From Alkalihalobacillus sp. YIM B00296 (GTDB taxonomy: Bacteria > Bacillota > Bacilli > Bacillales > Fictibacillaceae): a stretch of DNA of 64,000 bases. This document shows positions 30,096 through 39,315 of this stretch, in pieces (position 1 is the stretch's first letter; each line of letters opens with the position of its first letter). The translations under genes were made by a program, and so were the position numbers. The stretch covers positions 62,001 through 126,000 of the forward strand of contig NZ_JAIBLJ010000002.1 in the NCBI RefSeq assembly GCF_020179385.1, written 5' to 3'. The notes beneath the pieces were generated by a model, which saw only the letters and a program-made list of their open reading frames with translations, did not search any database and was not told the origin of the DNA.

Positions 30096-30145
30096 AAGGG
30101 GTGTTTTCAATTTTCAACGGACAGGGGTCCAATTGAAACACTCCT
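30096..30145. terminator. Bidirectional terminator between niaR and pheB
   Basis: AGGGGTGTTTTCAATT (from 30097) pairs with AATTGAAACACTCCT (to 30145); long stem between convergent genes, lacking a clean T-run. Confidence 0.6.
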
Positions 30146-30593
30146 AGGCTCCAGACCCGATTATATTTACTGCCCTTACATGCTCCAGCTTCTCAAGCGA
30201 TTTAAGAATGCCGTTTATGTCTTCCTTAGAAGAGGCTGTTTCAATCGACATGGTAATATTCGCTCTTCCTTGCAGTGGGATTGTCTGGTGAATCGTCAAT
30301 ATATTACAACCCAACTCAGCTAGGATTCCCAATAAGGACGATAAAGATCCAGAACGATCTTCTAAATGAATGGAGATCGATACGATTTTCTTTTGGACCA
30401 TCGTTTCAAATGGAAAAATCCGATCACGATATTTATAAAATGCACTCCTGCTTAAATCTACAGCTTTTACTGCTTCGTTGATTGTATTTACTTTTCCCGT
30501 CTCCAATAGCATTTTCGCTTCAAGAGTTTTCGTCATGGCTTCTGAAAGGACATCCTCCCTTACTAGATAAAAACGTTCCCCTTTATAATCCAT
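30144..30593 (-). CDS. pheB: ACT-domain protein PheB
   Basis: 149 residues: N-terminal helix-turn-helix-like segment ([19 protein letters not shown]) followed by an ACT domain ([36 protein letters not shown]). Historically named as a chorismate mutase, but the sequence is that of a small amino-acid-sensing regulator. In B. subtilis it is followed by pheA (prephenate dehydratase); here pheA is missing and niaR follows. It shares orientation with obg. Exact function unknown. Confidence 0.85.
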   Translation of the reverse strand: MDYKGERFYLVREDVLSEAMTKTLEAKMLLETGKVNTINEAVKAVDLSRSAFYKYRDRIFPFETMVQKKIVSISIHLEDRSGSLSSLLGILAELGCNILTIHQTIPLQGRANITMSIETASSKEDINGILKSLEKLEHVRAVNIIGSGA

Positions 30594-30675
30594 CTTAAAG
30601 CCTCCTGTAAGGAATTATTACTTCAGTATAAAATGATTAGCATTCGTTAGCAAATGTATAGTATGGCAAACTAAG

Positions 30676-30872
30676 AAAAGCGTAAACGCCCTGATTAGCC
30701 ACGTAGGTCACTGGAAGTCCAACGAGGAGGCGCGAACCAAACAAAGTTCGGTTCTGCGTGGGTAAACCCTTCGATCTAACTCAATGTGTCGACCCCCGCA
30801 GGAGGACTAAAGTGATCCAAGTGGTTGGGTGTGGTGCTAGACATCCAGAAAAGCGCAAACGCCCTTCGAAAC
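30676..30872. repeat. Intergenic hairpin repeat, partial copy between obg and pheB
   Basis: About 197 bp. Begins with aaaagcgtaaacgccct and ends with aaaagcgcaaacgccct, a near-direct repeat. Between them are cacgtaggtcactgg, the ~30-nt core (30738-30767) identical to the copies at 8088 and 62999, and gaagtgatccaagtg-like sequence. The second half of the long module is absent. The gap 30594-30921 holds nothing else except the obg terminator. Confidence 0.65.
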
Positions 30873-30896
30873 AAAATTTATATACTTTCTTATCTT

Positions 30897-30925
30897 TAAA
30901 AAAGACTGTCATTGCGACAGTCTAT
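30897..30925 (-). terminator. Intrinsic terminator after obg
   Basis: Minus strand AGACTGTC-gcaat-GACAGTCT followed by TTTTT; the first arm overlaps the last obg codons. Confidence 0.85.
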
Positions 30926-32208
30926 TCGATAAATTCAAATTCATAATCCATGATCCGGACTATATCTCCATCTTCTGCACCACGTTTTCTCAGCGCTTCA
31001 TCAATTCCCATCTTTCTCATTTGTTGAGCAAATCGTCGAACCGATTCATCTCTGGAGAAATCCGTCATTTTGAAGAGACGTTCAATTTTCGGTCCGGAGA
31101 TGACAAAGGTTCCATCATCTTCTCTGGAAAGTTCAAATGGCTGCTCTTCACGTTGATGCTTGTATAGGACTCTTTCATCCTCTTCTTCTTCATCTTCAAT
31201 CAATGGAAACTCTGGAGTCGTTTCTAGCTTATTCGCAATTTCAAATAACAGATCCCTGACCCCATCCTTTGTAATCGCAGAGATTGGGAAAACTGGGTAT
31301 TCATCACCCACCTGCTCTTTGAATAGTTCTAAGTTTTCCTGTGCATCCGGCATATCCATTTTGTTCGCAACCACAAGCTGTGGCCGTTCGGTCAACCGTA
31401 AATTATATTGTCTTAGCTCTTCATTGATCTTCAAAAAGTCTTCGTAAGGATCTCTACCTTCCATCCCTGACATATCAAGGACATGCACGATGACTCGTGT
31501 CCGTTCGATATGCCTCAAAAATTGATGGCCTAAGCCTACTCCTTCATGCGCTCCTTCAATCAGACCTGGCAAATCAGCCATGACAAAGCTCCGGTTATCA
31601 TCTGTTTCAACAACACCGAGATTTGGGCTCAAAGTTGTAAAATGGTACTCTGCAATCTTGGGTTTAGCTGCTGAAACAACGGATAATAGCGTGGATTTCC
31701 CTACACTAGGAAAACCTACAAGCCCAACATCTGCAAGCAGCTTCAATTCTAACGTAACTTCTCTTTCGTCACCTGGTTCGCCGTTTTCAGACAGTTCCGG
31801 TGCTGGGTTTTTAGGAGTTGCGAAGCGGGTATTCCCACGTCCTCCACGGCCGCCTTTTGCAATTATTGCTTGCTGGCCGTGATCGACGAGATCAGCAATA
31901 ACCTTCCCTGTCTTGGCGTCCGTCACGACTGTGCCCGGGGGAACTTTAACAATCATATTCTCTGCATTGCGGCCATGCATATTTTTAGACATTCCATTTT
32001 CACCACGGGGAGCTTTGAAGTGACGGTTGTAACGGAAATCCATTAATGTCCTTAACCCTTCTTCCACTTGGAAAATGACATCTCCGCCTTTTCCCCCATC
32101 TCCTCCAGCCGGGCCACCATCGGGTACATATTTCTCTCTTCGGAAAGCGACCATTCCATTACCGCCATCCCCAGATTTTATAAAAACCATTACCTGATCG
32201 ACAAACAT
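30922..32208 (-). CDS. obg: GTPase Obg/CgtA
   Basis: Essential GTPase in 50S ribosome assembly that also links to the stringent response and sporulation. 428 residues from ATG 32208 ([10 protein letters not shown]) with GAGGTG; a GTG at 32220 is less well placed. Glycine-rich Obg fold ([16 protein letters not shown]), G domain with GFPSVGKST near residue 165, [13 protein letters not shown] and SAI, and the C-terminal OCT domain. Lies directly after spo0B, as in B. subtilis where both act in sporulation initiation. Confidence 0.97.
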   Translation of the reverse strand: MFVDQVMVFIKSGDGGNGMVAFRREKYVPDGGPAGGDGGKGGDVIFQVEEGLRTLMDFRYNRHFKAPRGENGMSKNMHGRNAENMIVKVPPGTVVTDAKTGKVIADLVDHGQQAIIAKGGRGGRGNTRFATPKNPAPELSENGEPGDEREVTLELKLLADVGLVGFPSVGKSTLLSVVSAAKPKIAEYHFTTLSPNLGVVETDDNRSFVMADLPGLIEGAHEGVGLGHQFLRHIERTRVIVHVLDMSGMEGRDPYEDFLKINEELRQYNLRLTERPQLVVANKMDMPDAQENLELFKEQVGDEYPVFPISAITKDGVRDLLFEIANKLETTPEFPLIEDEEEEDERVLYKHQREEQPFELSREDDGTFVISGPKIERLFKMTDFSRDESVRRFAQQMRKMGIDEALRKRGAEDGDIVRIMDYEFEFIE

Positions 32209-32229
32209 GATATTTTTCACCTCACCTTT

Positions 32230-32763
32230 TTATCCTATCTCAAGGATGTACAACAGTTCATTTTCCTGACAGTAGCTTTCGACGATTCTGATTGAATTAT
32301 GTAATGTATTCAGTAAGTCTAATGTCTCCCCATGATCCATATTGATCTTTCCAGCGAAATCATATGTAATTCTTGTCCGGTCATGCGCCAACTGGATCGT
32401 AATCATCAAATGTGGTTCACCGTCATCCCCCACCAAATTGTTAAGATGCCCGATGAATTCTTTCGTCCAATCATATATGGCGTCATCAAACGAGGATAGG
32501 TCCTTTTCTTCACCAATCACTTCATAATCAATTCGATACGCATTTTGCTGCCAATTAAACGTCAATAAAAATTCAGCCATTTTAGGCATTCGAAGATTAG
32601 AAACCTTCGCTTCGTTTTTCGCCTCTCGGACAACCTTGTCAATTATTTCTTTAGCCCGGTCAGTACGGTCCAGTGCCAAGTTCCCTTTTATCAATTGAAG
32701 ATGGTTCAGCCAATCATGCCGTGCATGACGTAATAGACTTACAGGATCCCATTTTCCCTTCAT
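32230..32763 (-). CDS. spo0B: Sporulation initiation phosphotransferase Spo0B
   Basis: Phosphorelay protein that passes phosphate from Spo0F to Spo0A. 177 residues from ATG 32763 with GGGAG seven bases before; the frame is open a further 70 codons upstream but that part has no Spo0B similarity. The phosphorylated histidine lies in RHDWLNHLQLIKGNL (His16 here, equivalent to His30 of B. subtilis), followed by the degenerate kinase-like C-terminal domain. The obg gene follows after a 21-base gap. Confidence 0.92.
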   Translation of the reverse strand: MKGKWDPVSLLRHARHDWLNHLQLIKGNLALDRTDRAKEIIDKVVREAKNEAKVSNLRMPKMAEFLLTFNWQQNAYRIDYEVIGEEKDLSSFDDAIYDWTKEFIGHLNNLVGDDGEPHLMITIQLAHDRTRITYDFAGKINMDHGETLDLLNTLHNSIRIVESYCQENELLYILEIG

Positions 32764-32990
32764 ATCAGCACTCCCAAACATTAATCGTTTCCCATCTGGA
32801 CTTTGAAAGTCATGCTGTGACTTTTTGATTTCAGCCCATTTACACTCCATTTCAGCACCAAGAAAATCTTTTCTAATTCCAGTAACGATCAACCATGATG
32901 AAAGACGCGTAAAAATATATATATTCGCACGAACGAGCTGAAAATCAAATAAACGAACAAGCTTTATGATCAAAACTGTATAAGAAGAAA

Positions 32991-33019
32991 AAAACTCTAA
33001 CCAGTCTGGTTAGAGTTTA
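32991..33019 (-). terminator. Intrinsic terminator after rpmA
   Basis: Minus strand AAACTCTAACC-agact-GGTTAGAGTTT followed by TTTTC: 11-bp stem and T-run. It ends the rplU-prp-rpmA operon. The region from here to the spo0B start (32764-32990) holds no supported gene. Confidence 0.92.
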
Positions 33020-33023
33020 AGTG

Positions 33024-33314
33024 TTACGCTTCTTTGGCTACTGGGTAAACACTTACTTGCTTGCGGTTGCGGCCAAGGCGTTCAAAACGAACGACTCCGT
33101 CAACCTTAGCGAATAAAGTGTCATCTCCGCCGCGGCCAACGTTCTTACCAGGGTAGATCTTTGTTCCGCGTTGACGGAAAAGAATTGAACCACCTGTAAC
33201 AGTTTGTCCGTCAGCTCTCTTAGCTCCTAGACGCTTAGAGATTGAGTCACGACCGTTTTTTGTACTACCAACACCCTTTTTGGATGCGAAGTATTGCAAG
33301 TTCATTTTTAGCAT
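33024..33314 (-). CDS. rpmA: Ribosomal protein L27
   Basis: 50S subunit protein near the peptidyl-transferase centre. 96 residues from ATG 33314 with AAGGAGG. Carries the Firmicutes N-terminal extension ending [10 protein letters not shown], which is known to be removed by the protease Prp so that the mature end can reach the P site. That protease is encoded just upstream. C-terminal body ([16 protein letters not shown]) is typical. Confidence 0.98.
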   Translation of the reverse strand: MLKMNLQYFASKKGVGSTKNGRDSISKRLGAKRADGQTVTGGSILFRQRGTKIYPGKNVGRGGDDTLFAKVDGVVRFERLGRNRKQVSVYPVAKEA

Positions 33315-33334
33315 GAGATGCACCTCCTTAAAAC

Positions 33335-33658
33335 CTAATTGATTTTAATATATTGTCCATAGTCACGTTCGATTGACTTCAATGCTATCAGCATACCTTC
33401 AAGTAAAAGCTGTATCTTCTCTGATGTCTGTTCACTTATAGAGGAAGGTGTTTTGAATGTAAAATAGCCGCCGTCCTCCCGGGTCTCCACTTCAGGTTCA
33501 ACCTCGCAGAGCTCTTCAATGGCATTGACGGCCCCGAAGGAAACAGCTGTAACCGCTGCGCAGACAAGATCATGCCCATATGGACCAGATTCCGCATGCC
33601 CCGTTATGCTGAAAGATACAATTTTACGCTGATTCCGAACTACATTGACATTTAACAT
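33335..33658 (-). CDS. prp: Ribosomal-processing cysteine protease Prp
   Basis: 107-residue protease that trims the N-terminus of L27. The family's catalytic pair is visible: His22-region [11 protein letters not shown] and Cys in [20 protein letters not shown] 33658 follows the rplU stop within a few bases and has no obvious Shine-Dalgarno site, so it probably depends on translational coupling with rplU. Position between rplU and rpmA is diagnostic (B. subtilis ysxB). Confidence 0.95.
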   Translation of the reverse strand: MLNVNVVRNQRKIVSFSITGHAESGPYGHDLVCAAVTAVSFGAVNAIEELCEVEPEVETREDGGYFTFKTPSSISEQTSEKIQLLLEGMLIALKSIERDYGQYIKIN

Positions 33659-33660
33659 GA

Positions 33661-33969
33661 TTAAACGTTGATTTTATCAATCACAACTTTAGTATATGGT
33701 TGGCGATGTCCTTGTTTACGACGATAGTTCTTTTTAGGCTTGAACTTGTAAACAACCACTTTTTTCGCACGACCCTGCTTATCGACTTTTGCTGTTACAG
33801 TCGCTCCGTCTACTAGTGGGCTTCCGACTTTAACGTCATCTCCACCTACCATCAATACACGGTCGAATGTAATTGTGTCACCAGCTTCTGCATTCACTTT
33901 CTCAATGTAAAGCTCTTGTCCTTCTTGCACACGGAATTGTTTTCCGCCAGCTTCAATAATTGCGTACAT
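33661..33969 (-). CDS. rplU: Ribosomal protein L21
   Basis: 50S subunit protein, 102 residues from ATG 33969 ([12 protein letters not shown]) with AGGAGG. Ends in the RNA-binding [17 protein letters not shown] region. First gene of rplU-prp-rpmA; a 230-base structured leader and a strong promoter precede it. Confidence 0.98.
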   Translation of the reverse strand: MYAIIEAGGKQFRVQEGQELYIEKVNAEAGDTITFDRVLMVGGDDVKVGSPLVDGATVTAKVDKQGRAKKVVVYKFKPKKNYRRKQGHRQPYTKVVIDKINV

Positions 33970-33984
33970 CATATGCACCTCCTG

Positions 33985-34205
33985 TTTTACTCAGACTCGC
34001 CATCGCAGGTGCTTCTGAATTAATATAGCCGTCGTATTTCGTTGTTGCCTCGTTACTGCGGTCCTCATAACTTCCGCGCCTCGAACTACTCGGCTCTATT
34101 ACTTCATTTCACATAAATTGAGCGTCGAATTCTGTTCTCAATTTAAGGGTTAAGCTTGAAAACCTGCTTTGTGCGGTTGGAGCATGAGGCTCCAAAGACT
34201 AACGA
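33985..34205 (-). promoter_or_regulatory. L21 leader (ribosomal protein autoregulation)
   Basis: The ~230-nt untranslated region between the promoter at 34210-34239 and rplU. Several complementary blocks are visible, for example TTGGAGCCTCATGCTCCAA (34180-34198, minus) and a run around 34040-34110. Position and length match the known L21 leader of Bacillales, through which L21 is thought to control its own operon. I did not fold it; the family assignment is by position. Confidence 0.6.
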
Positions 34206-34209
34206 AAAA

Positions 34210-34239
34210 ATCATACCATATAACAAAAGGTATTGTCAA
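34210..34239 (-). promoter_or_regulatory. Sigma-A promoter of rplU-prp-rpmA
   Basis: Minus strand TTGACA (34234-34239), 18-nt spacer, TATGAT (34210-34215). It lies across the 3' end of rng and just downstream of it. Confidence 0.85.
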
Positions 34240-34241
34240 TG

Positions 34242-35699
34242 CTATTCCATACTTATACGAGCTTCAATCTCACCGCATCGACCAATACGACGGATGTTGA
34301 ACATAGGATATTCAATATCCTCTTTTTCCGTTATATACAGTTTAGCAGATACCTGGCTCGAGAGTCTATCCTCCCTGTTTTCTCCTGGATCTTTGATAAA
34401 AAGCAGCAATGGTTTCGTCGCTTCGATCCAAATGCCTTCCTCATCTGTATTCCGATGTTCGAATAATGTCCGTTCAAATGCATAATAGACCGATTTCACC
34501 GACAGCTGTCTATGACTTGCTTTACAGAGAAGACATTTTTCTGTCATCAATGCAGAGAGGCTGTCTTTTACCTTCTGCCGGGTGAGTTCCAATAAGCCGA
34601 GTGCTGTAAATCCATGTACTCTCGTTCGAATTGGATCCTGATTAAGCCGATCTTCAAGAAGTTGGAGGACTTTCTTTTGATGATCTTGATTGTCCATCCG
34701 GATGAAATCGATGACGATCATTCCGCTGATATTACGAAGCCGCAACTGTTTCGCGGCCTCGTCTGCAGCGTATAGATTCGTCTCCAAAATCGATTGGCTA
34801 CGGTCTTGTTTGCCGGTATACTTTCCAGTGTTCACATCAATTACCGTTAAAGCTTCAGTCGGATCGATATTGATATATCCGCCATTTTTCAGCCAAACAA
34901 CTGACTGTAGGGCTTTATGTATCGACTGCTCGATATTATAATGGGAGAAAATATTCTCCAATCCTTTATATAGCTGGGTCTTCTTAGAGAATCCTGGATA
35001 ATTTTGTTTAAAGGATTGATAATAGGTGAAATCATCAAAAATATATGCTGCTTGCTCATTAGATGTATGTGCCAAAGCGCGTTCAATCAGCGTATTCCCT
35101 TCAAACAAGAGCGAAACCCGCTTCATATTTCCCGCTTTTCCAGATAATGAGGCCCATTGCTCCCTGAGTCTCGATACTTCTTGCTCTAGGATGTCAACAG
35201 AGGTTTCTGTACTTGATGTCCGCATAATCAACCCTTCTTGACCGGTTATAAGACTAGTCCCAACGGCTTTCATACGAATTGTTTCCTCAACTGAGAGCTT
35301 TTTAGAAACCGCTGTATAGTTCCCGAACGGCAAATAAACAAGGTTATCCCCGGGCAGTGTGATGTTTTCTGTAAGGAGAGGTCCCTTGCTTTTTGAAGCT
35401 TCCTTTTTAACTTGTACTATGATCCATTGGCCGTCATGAATCTTTTCAGATATAGAGTCAGTTTTCTTCCCTTTATTTTCATCAACCAGATCAGTGTCAT
35501 GGATGAAACCATTTTGCTCAAAACCAACGTCCACAAAGGCAGCTTGTATGCCAGGCAAAACTTTTGCAACACGGCCCAAATAAATATTTCCTGCTTTCGG
35601 ATAGGTATTGGGTCGTTCAATCATCACTTCGATCAATTTTCCATCTTTGACAATTGCCGCTCTCTTTTCAGATGTCGTTACATTAAATAAAATCTGCAT
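34242..35699 (-). CDS. rng: Ribonuclease E/G family endoribonuclease
   Basis: Endonuclease of RNA processing and decay. 485 residues: N-terminal S1-type segment (GNIYLGRVAKVLPGIQAAFVDVG, in two parts), then the DNase-I-like catalytic core with the two magnesium aspartates in TVIDVNTGKYTG (near 290) and GMIVIDFIRMDN (near 335), and a CLLC zinc-link motif near 405. Chain ends soon after, so it is the short RNase G-like form without a scaffold tail. ATG 35699 (a TTG precedes it). B. subtilis has no such gene; some other Bacillaceae carry it here, upstream of rplU. Confidence 0.93.
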   Translation of the reverse strand: MQILFNVTTSEKRAAIVKDGKLIEVMIERPNTYPKAGNIYLGRVAKVLPGIQAAFVDVGFEQNGFIHDTDLVDENKGKKTDSISEKIHDGQWIIVQVKKEASKSKGPLLTENITLPGDNLVYLPFGNYTAVSKKLSVEETIRMKAVGTSLITGQEGLIMRTSSTETSVDILEQEVSRLREQWASLSGKAGNMKRVSLLFEGNTLIERALAHTSNEQAAYIFDDFTYYQSFKQNYPGFSKKTQLYKGLENIFSHYNIEQSIHKALQSVVWLKNGGYINIDPTEALTVIDVNTGKYTGKQDRSQSILETNLYAADEAAKQLRLRNISGMIVIDFIRMDNQDHQKKVLQLLEDRLNQDPIRTRVHGFTALGLLELTRQKVKDSLSALMTEKCLLCKASHRQLSVKSVYYAFERTLFEHRNTDEEGIWIEATKPLLLFIKDPGENREDRLSSQVSAKLYITEKEDIEYPMFNIRRIGRCGEIEARISME

Positions 35700-35759
35700 C
35701 AATATGCTTCCTCACTTCTAAAAGTCAACGTTTACTTGGAATATGAACCTGTTTATATT

Positions 35760-36602
35760 TTAACGAAAAAGATCTTCGATTGCACATGTGCCCGCACTCT
35801 GCTTGAAATAAGCCGTTAATATATCTTTTTCTTTGCACATGTAAGGAGAAGCAGATTTTATTAATATATCATGACTGCAGCCTTTATATAATCCTGACAG
35901 CACATTCTCGACAGTTGTCGTCGGCTGCACAGTGAGGATCTTGGATCGCATCGTTTTTTCCTTCCCAGTCATCCGTTCAAGCAAAAAGCGTATATATACA
36001 TACGGCAGGTGTTTCCATTCAACATAATGGGCATAAAGCAAGAAGGATAAAATGATGAGCAAGTTCAAGTGGATGGAAAACCAAATAAATGATACCACTG
36101 CAAAAATAAGAAGAAATCCGAAAGAGAGCATCAACATGGATTTCTTGGCTTTTTTATAAGGGAAGAACAATGTAAGCAATAGGAACAGGAGCTTCCCGCC
36201 GTCCAGCGGCCAGATCGGAAGAAGGTTGAACAAAAATATCATCCAATTCATTTCTATGAGAAGTTCAAGCAATTGAGGATCCCCAATGCCAGCAGACAGA
36301 CAGCTCATACCAACTGCAATCATCCATACATGCTGGAGAGGTCCGGCTGCTGTTACAATGATCTCCTCATGATAAGGACGATTTCCGTATTCATCCATTT
36401 CTGCTACTCCGCCAAATGGGAGCAATTCGACTTTAACCAATCGCCACTTAAAAAAGCTTGCAGCTAAAGCGTGACCGAGCTCGTGAATAAGAATTACGAG
36501 AAATAAGATGAGGAATTCACGAAAGTGTCCGGTGATGACGCCAATCAATGCAATCAGCCAAAGAAGCGGGTTTATTCGAATTAATTTGAATGCCGATAAC
36601 AT
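35760..36602 (-). CDS. spoIVFB: Stage IV sporulation protein FB (pro-sigma-K protease)
   Basis: Intramembrane site-2-type zinc metalloprotease that cuts pro-sigma-K in the mother cell. 280 residues: membrane helices with the zinc motif HELGH near residue 40 and the third-ligand region LPIWPLDGGK near 131; FGGVAEMDE loop; C-terminal CBS-like regulatory tail (TVQPTTTVENVLSGLYK). Start ATG overlaps the spoIVFA stop by one base (TAATG). SpoIVFA and BofC, both encoded in this window, hold it inactive. Confidence 0.95.
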   Translation of the reverse strand: MLSAFKLIRINPLLWLIALIGVITGHFREFLILFLVILIHELGHALAASFFKWRLVKVELLPFGGVAEMDEYGNRPYHEEIIVTAAGPLQHVWMIAVGMSCLSAGIGDPQLLELLIEMNWMIFLFNLLPIWPLDGGKLLFLLLTLFFPYKKAKKSMLMLSFGFLLIFAVVSFIWFSIHLNLLIILSFLLYAHYVEWKHLPYVYIRFLLERMTGKEKTMRSKILTVQPTTTVENVLSGLYKGCSHDILIKSASPYMCKEKDILTAYFKQSAGTCAIEDLFR

Positions 36603-37336
36603 TACTCAGATGACAGTACTTTCAAAGGATCTACAAATCCGCCATCATCTTTGATTGCAAAATAGAACGTCCCCGCTTCTGAACCTTCTTCTCTTGTCAC
36701 TTTACCAATATTCGTACCTAAATCGATGTAATTATAAAGTTTGATCCCATCAGCAATTTTATCTAACTTTCCATACCACGATTCACTACCGTCAAAATGT
36801 TGGACAACAACAGTTTTACCTAGTTGATCTTTTTCACCTACAAAAATGACAAAGCCCTCTTTAATGGCCGAGACATCGGTTTGGTTCCCTGTCTCCAACA
36901 AAATCCCTTGTCCGTTGTCTTCAAAGGATTGAAGGACTTTCGTGTTTGCAGGTAATGCGTAATTTTGCATCTTCTTACTCGTGCCAGCAACATCTTTATT
37001 CTTACTTTCAGTGGGAAACAATGCGATCGGCTTACCGAACCTATCTTCATACCAACCCGCAATGGAAGCAAATTGAAATTCCTGTTCAAATGAATTATGG
37101 ACAAAAGTACGTACAGGATTAAGGTTTTCGGATGGGTTCCTAAATACTATTCCTACAATCAAAAATAAACAAACGGCTGCCATTACTCTAAAAAGGAACC
37201 CTTGAGATGAAAATAAAGGGTGTCCCCCATTATTTGGACCTTTGTCATAGTTTGGATAGGAATGACTGGTACCAGGCTTTTGGCTTTTTATATGATTGTG
37301 ATACTTTTTCCGTATCTCATCTGCTCTGCTTTTCAT
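36602..37336 (-). CDS. spoIVFA: Stage IV sporulation protein FA
   Basis: Membrane anchor and checkpoint partner of SpoIVFB, cleaved by SpoIVB on signal. 244 residues: basic N-terminus, one transmembrane helix (VMAAVCLFLIVGIVF near 52), then an extracytoplasmic LytM/M23-like domain (GILLETGNQTDVSAIKEGFV, HFDGSESWYGKL) that lacks the zinc-binding HxH and is therefore non-catalytic. ATG 37336 with GAGGATGG. A sigma-E-like promoter ends about 30 bases upstream. Confidence 0.92.
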   Translation of the reverse strand: MKSRADEIRKKYHNHIKSQKPGTSHSYPNYDKGPNNGGHPLFSSQGFLFRVMAAVCLFLIVGIVFRNPSENLNPVRTFVHNSFEQEFQFASIAGWYEDRFGKPIALFPTESKNKDVAGTSKKMQNYALPANTKVLQSFEDNGQGILLETGNQTDVSAIKEGFVIFVGEKDQLGKTVVVQHFDGSESWYGKLDKIADGIKLYNYIDLGTNIGKVTREEGSEAGTFYFAIKDDGGFVDPLKVLSSE

Positions 37337-37366
37337 AAACACCCATCCTCTACATCAAGTTTGTAC

Positions 37367-37397
37367 ATGTTTATGACTTGTCCGGAGTGTTTATGAC
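37367..37397 (-). promoter_or_regulatory. Sigma-E-like promoter of spoIVFAB
   Basis: Minus strand GTCATAAA (37390-37397), 14-nt spacer, CATAAACAT (37367-37375). Fits the sigma-E pattern expected for this operon; the -10 ends about 30 bases before the ATG. The rest of 37398-37705 shows nothing I can support; a plus-strand frame at 37378-37590 is judged spurious. Confidence 0.55.
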
Positions 37398-37705
37398 AGG
37401 TAAAGAAGACGATATCGTTCAGGACCGGATAAAATGCCACTTCAACAATGAAGCCAGGATAAATGGGGTTACGTTGGTTCATTTTTCATCATCATTATTT
37501 GTTAGAGACGGGGATTCCGCATGCAAATTACTGGTAATACCATTTTATCAAAATCTCTTAAATCACTTTAATGACTGGCCAGAAAGTTAAATTGAAGCAC
37601 TTACATTTACTTTATTACACCACTTTAGAAACATATGGACTTACCAAGGATTGCGGAATCAATTTGTTTAACTGTTTATCTTTCAACCTTCCATGACTCA
37701 AATAC

Positions 37706-37746
37706 AAAAGCCGAATCATCAGGGTATCCTGAAGGATCCGGCTTCG
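37706..37746 (-). terminator. Intrinsic terminator after minD
   Basis: Minus strand AGCCGGATCCTTCAGGATA...GATTCGGCTTTTG: GCCGGAT pairs with ATTCGGC around an inner TCCT/AGGA-type hairpin, then TTTTG. Confidence 0.65.
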
Positions 37747-37748
37747 GT

Positions 37749-38546
37749 TCAAGTTCTCATTCCAAAGAATTGCTTCACTTTTTTCAATAGTCCTTTATCT
37801 TCCTCTAATGACATTAATGGAACGGATTCACCAAGAATCCTGCGCGCAATGTTCCGATATGCCTGTGAGGCTTTCGTATCAGGATTCAGTGCAATCGGTT
37901 CTCCTCGATTTGAGGCACGAATCACAAGTTCATCATCCGTTACGATTCCCAGCAGTTCCACTGCTAAAATCGATACGATTTCATCGACATCTAAAGAGTC
38001 CCCATTTTCCATCATATGTGCCTTCAATCGGTTAATGATCAACTTAGGAGATTCGATATCCTCTTGTTCCAACAGACCGATGATTCGATCGGCATCCCGG
38101 ACTGAAGAGGTTTCAGGATTCGTCACGACAATTGATTTATCGGCTCCTGCAATTGCATTCTTGAATCCTTGTTCAATACCTGCAGGACAATCGATGATGA
38201 CGTAATCATAATCCTGTTTTAGTTCTGTGACCATTTTCTTCATTTGCTCAGGTTTTACGGCACTTTTATCCTTTGTTTGAGCTGCCGGCAACAGATATAG
38301 ACACTCAAATCTCTTATCTTTTATCAAAGCTTGATGCAGCTTGCAACGGTTATGAGCAACATCTACCAAATCGTAGATGATACGGTTTTCAAGCCCCATG
38401 ATCACATCCAGGTTTCGAAGGCCGATGTCAGTATCGATCAAACAAACCTTCTTTCCAAGAAGTGCAAGTGATGTCCCAATGTTGGCTGTGGTTGTGGTTT
38501 TTCCAACTCCGCCTTTTCCAGATGTAATAACGATAGCTTCACCCAC
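37749..38546 (-). CDS. minD: Septum site-determining ATPase MinD
   Basis: Deviant Walker-A ATPase that recruits MinC to the membrane and keeps division off the poles. 265 residues: GKGGVGKTTTTANIG at the N-terminus, DTDIGLRNLD switch region, DCPAGIE, and the amphipathic membrane-targeting helix at the end (GLLKKVKQFFG). 17 bases after minC; terminator follows, so it closes the mreBCD-minCD run. No minE nearby; Bacillus uses DivIVA instead. Confidence 0.97.
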   Translation of the reverse strand: MGEAIVITSGKGGVGKTTTTANIGTSLALLGKKVCLIDTDIGLRNLDVIMGLENRIIYDLVDVAHNRCKLHQALIKDKRFECLYLLPAAQTKDKSAVKPEQMKKMVTELKQDYDYVIIDCPAGIEQGFKNAIAGADKSIVVTNPETSSVRDADRIIGLLEQEDIESPKLIINRLKAHMMENGDSLDVDEIVSILAVELLGIVTDDELVIRASNRGEPIALNPDTKASQAYRNIARRILGESVPLMSLEEDKGLLKKVKQFFGMRT

Positions 38547-38563
38547 AAAACATTCCCCTTTCC

Positions 38564-39253
38564 CTACAATCGGTTTAAACCCGGTCTAATCTGGTGTAAG
38601 ATGTGCAGACGATCGAATTTGATGGTATTGTCCTCTTCATCTAAATAAGCACACTCACCAGAATACACTTGTTCATTTTCTTCCTCATTTATAAACTGGT
38701 CTGCAATACGAACTAAGGTTGGATTCAATACAGAAGCTGTAACAACTGCTGATTTACGTCCTTCACAGCCTGCATGTACATTTCCTTTCAAGGTTCCCAT
38801 CACGAATATATTTCCAGTAGCTGCGACGGTCCCTCCAGGATTCACGTCGCCCACCAATAGTAAGTCGCCCTGGACCTTCAATATCTGACCAGACCGTATC
38901 ATCCGGCTTACAGAAGTGATTTCATTCTCTTTTTTCATGAACTCTGCTTCTTCACGCGTGATAACATCTGATTCGATTATATCGACGATCAGATTCTTCT
39001 TCTGATAAATGATATTTCTCAAGATCTCTTCTTGAGGTTTATTCAAATACCGCTTACCCACTTTTACTTTTACGGTGATTTTCGGGCTCTCTGAAGAATC
39101 CTCGGTCCCAGGATGGATCAGCTTCGTTTCAAGCTCTTCAAGAAGCTGATCAAATGAGCAAGTATCATCAAGATGAAGGATGAGTCCTTCTTTCGTCCCC
39201 TTTATGGTTACGTAATGTGTATTTGATTTTTTTTGTCTTTGTTTCTGTGCCAT
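38564..39253 (-). CDS. minC: Septum site-determining protein MinC
   Basis: FtsZ inhibitor localised by MinD. 229 residues from ATG 39253 (MAQKQRQKKS) with GAGGTG; the frame is open to 39355 but that part overlaps mreD. N-terminal FtsZ-binding domain (VTIKGTKEGLILHLDD) and C-terminal right-handed beta-helix (SGQILKVQGDLLLVGDVNPGG, in two parts, GNIFVMGTLKGNVHAG). Downstream of mreD as in B. subtilis. Confidence 0.95.
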   Translation of the reverse strand: MAQKQRQKKSNTHYVTIKGTKEGLILHLDDTCSFDQLLEELETKLIHPGTEDSSESPKITVKVKVGKRYLNKPQEEILRNIIYQKKNLIVDIIESDVITREEAEFMKKENEITSVSRMIRSGQILKVQGDLLLVGDVNPGGTVAATGNIFVMGTLKGNVHAGCEGRKSAVVTASVLNPTLVRIADQFINEEENEQVYSGECAYLDEEDNTIKFDRLHILHQIRPGLNRL

Positions 39254-39315
39254 TACCCTGTTCACCTCAACATACACAATTTCGACAATGTCAAATGGGA
39301 TTCCTTTTTTCCACT

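Noticed and set aside
32764-32973. 70-codon in-frame extension upstream of Spo0B
   Set aside because: No ribosome site, no similarity to Spo0B N-termini, and a good ribosome site exists at 32763. The extension is likely just open by chance.
37378-37590. Plus-strand frame of 70 codons in the spoIVFA-minD gap
   Set aside because: No ribosome site of note, overlaps the sigma-E promoter region, and composition is not protein-like.
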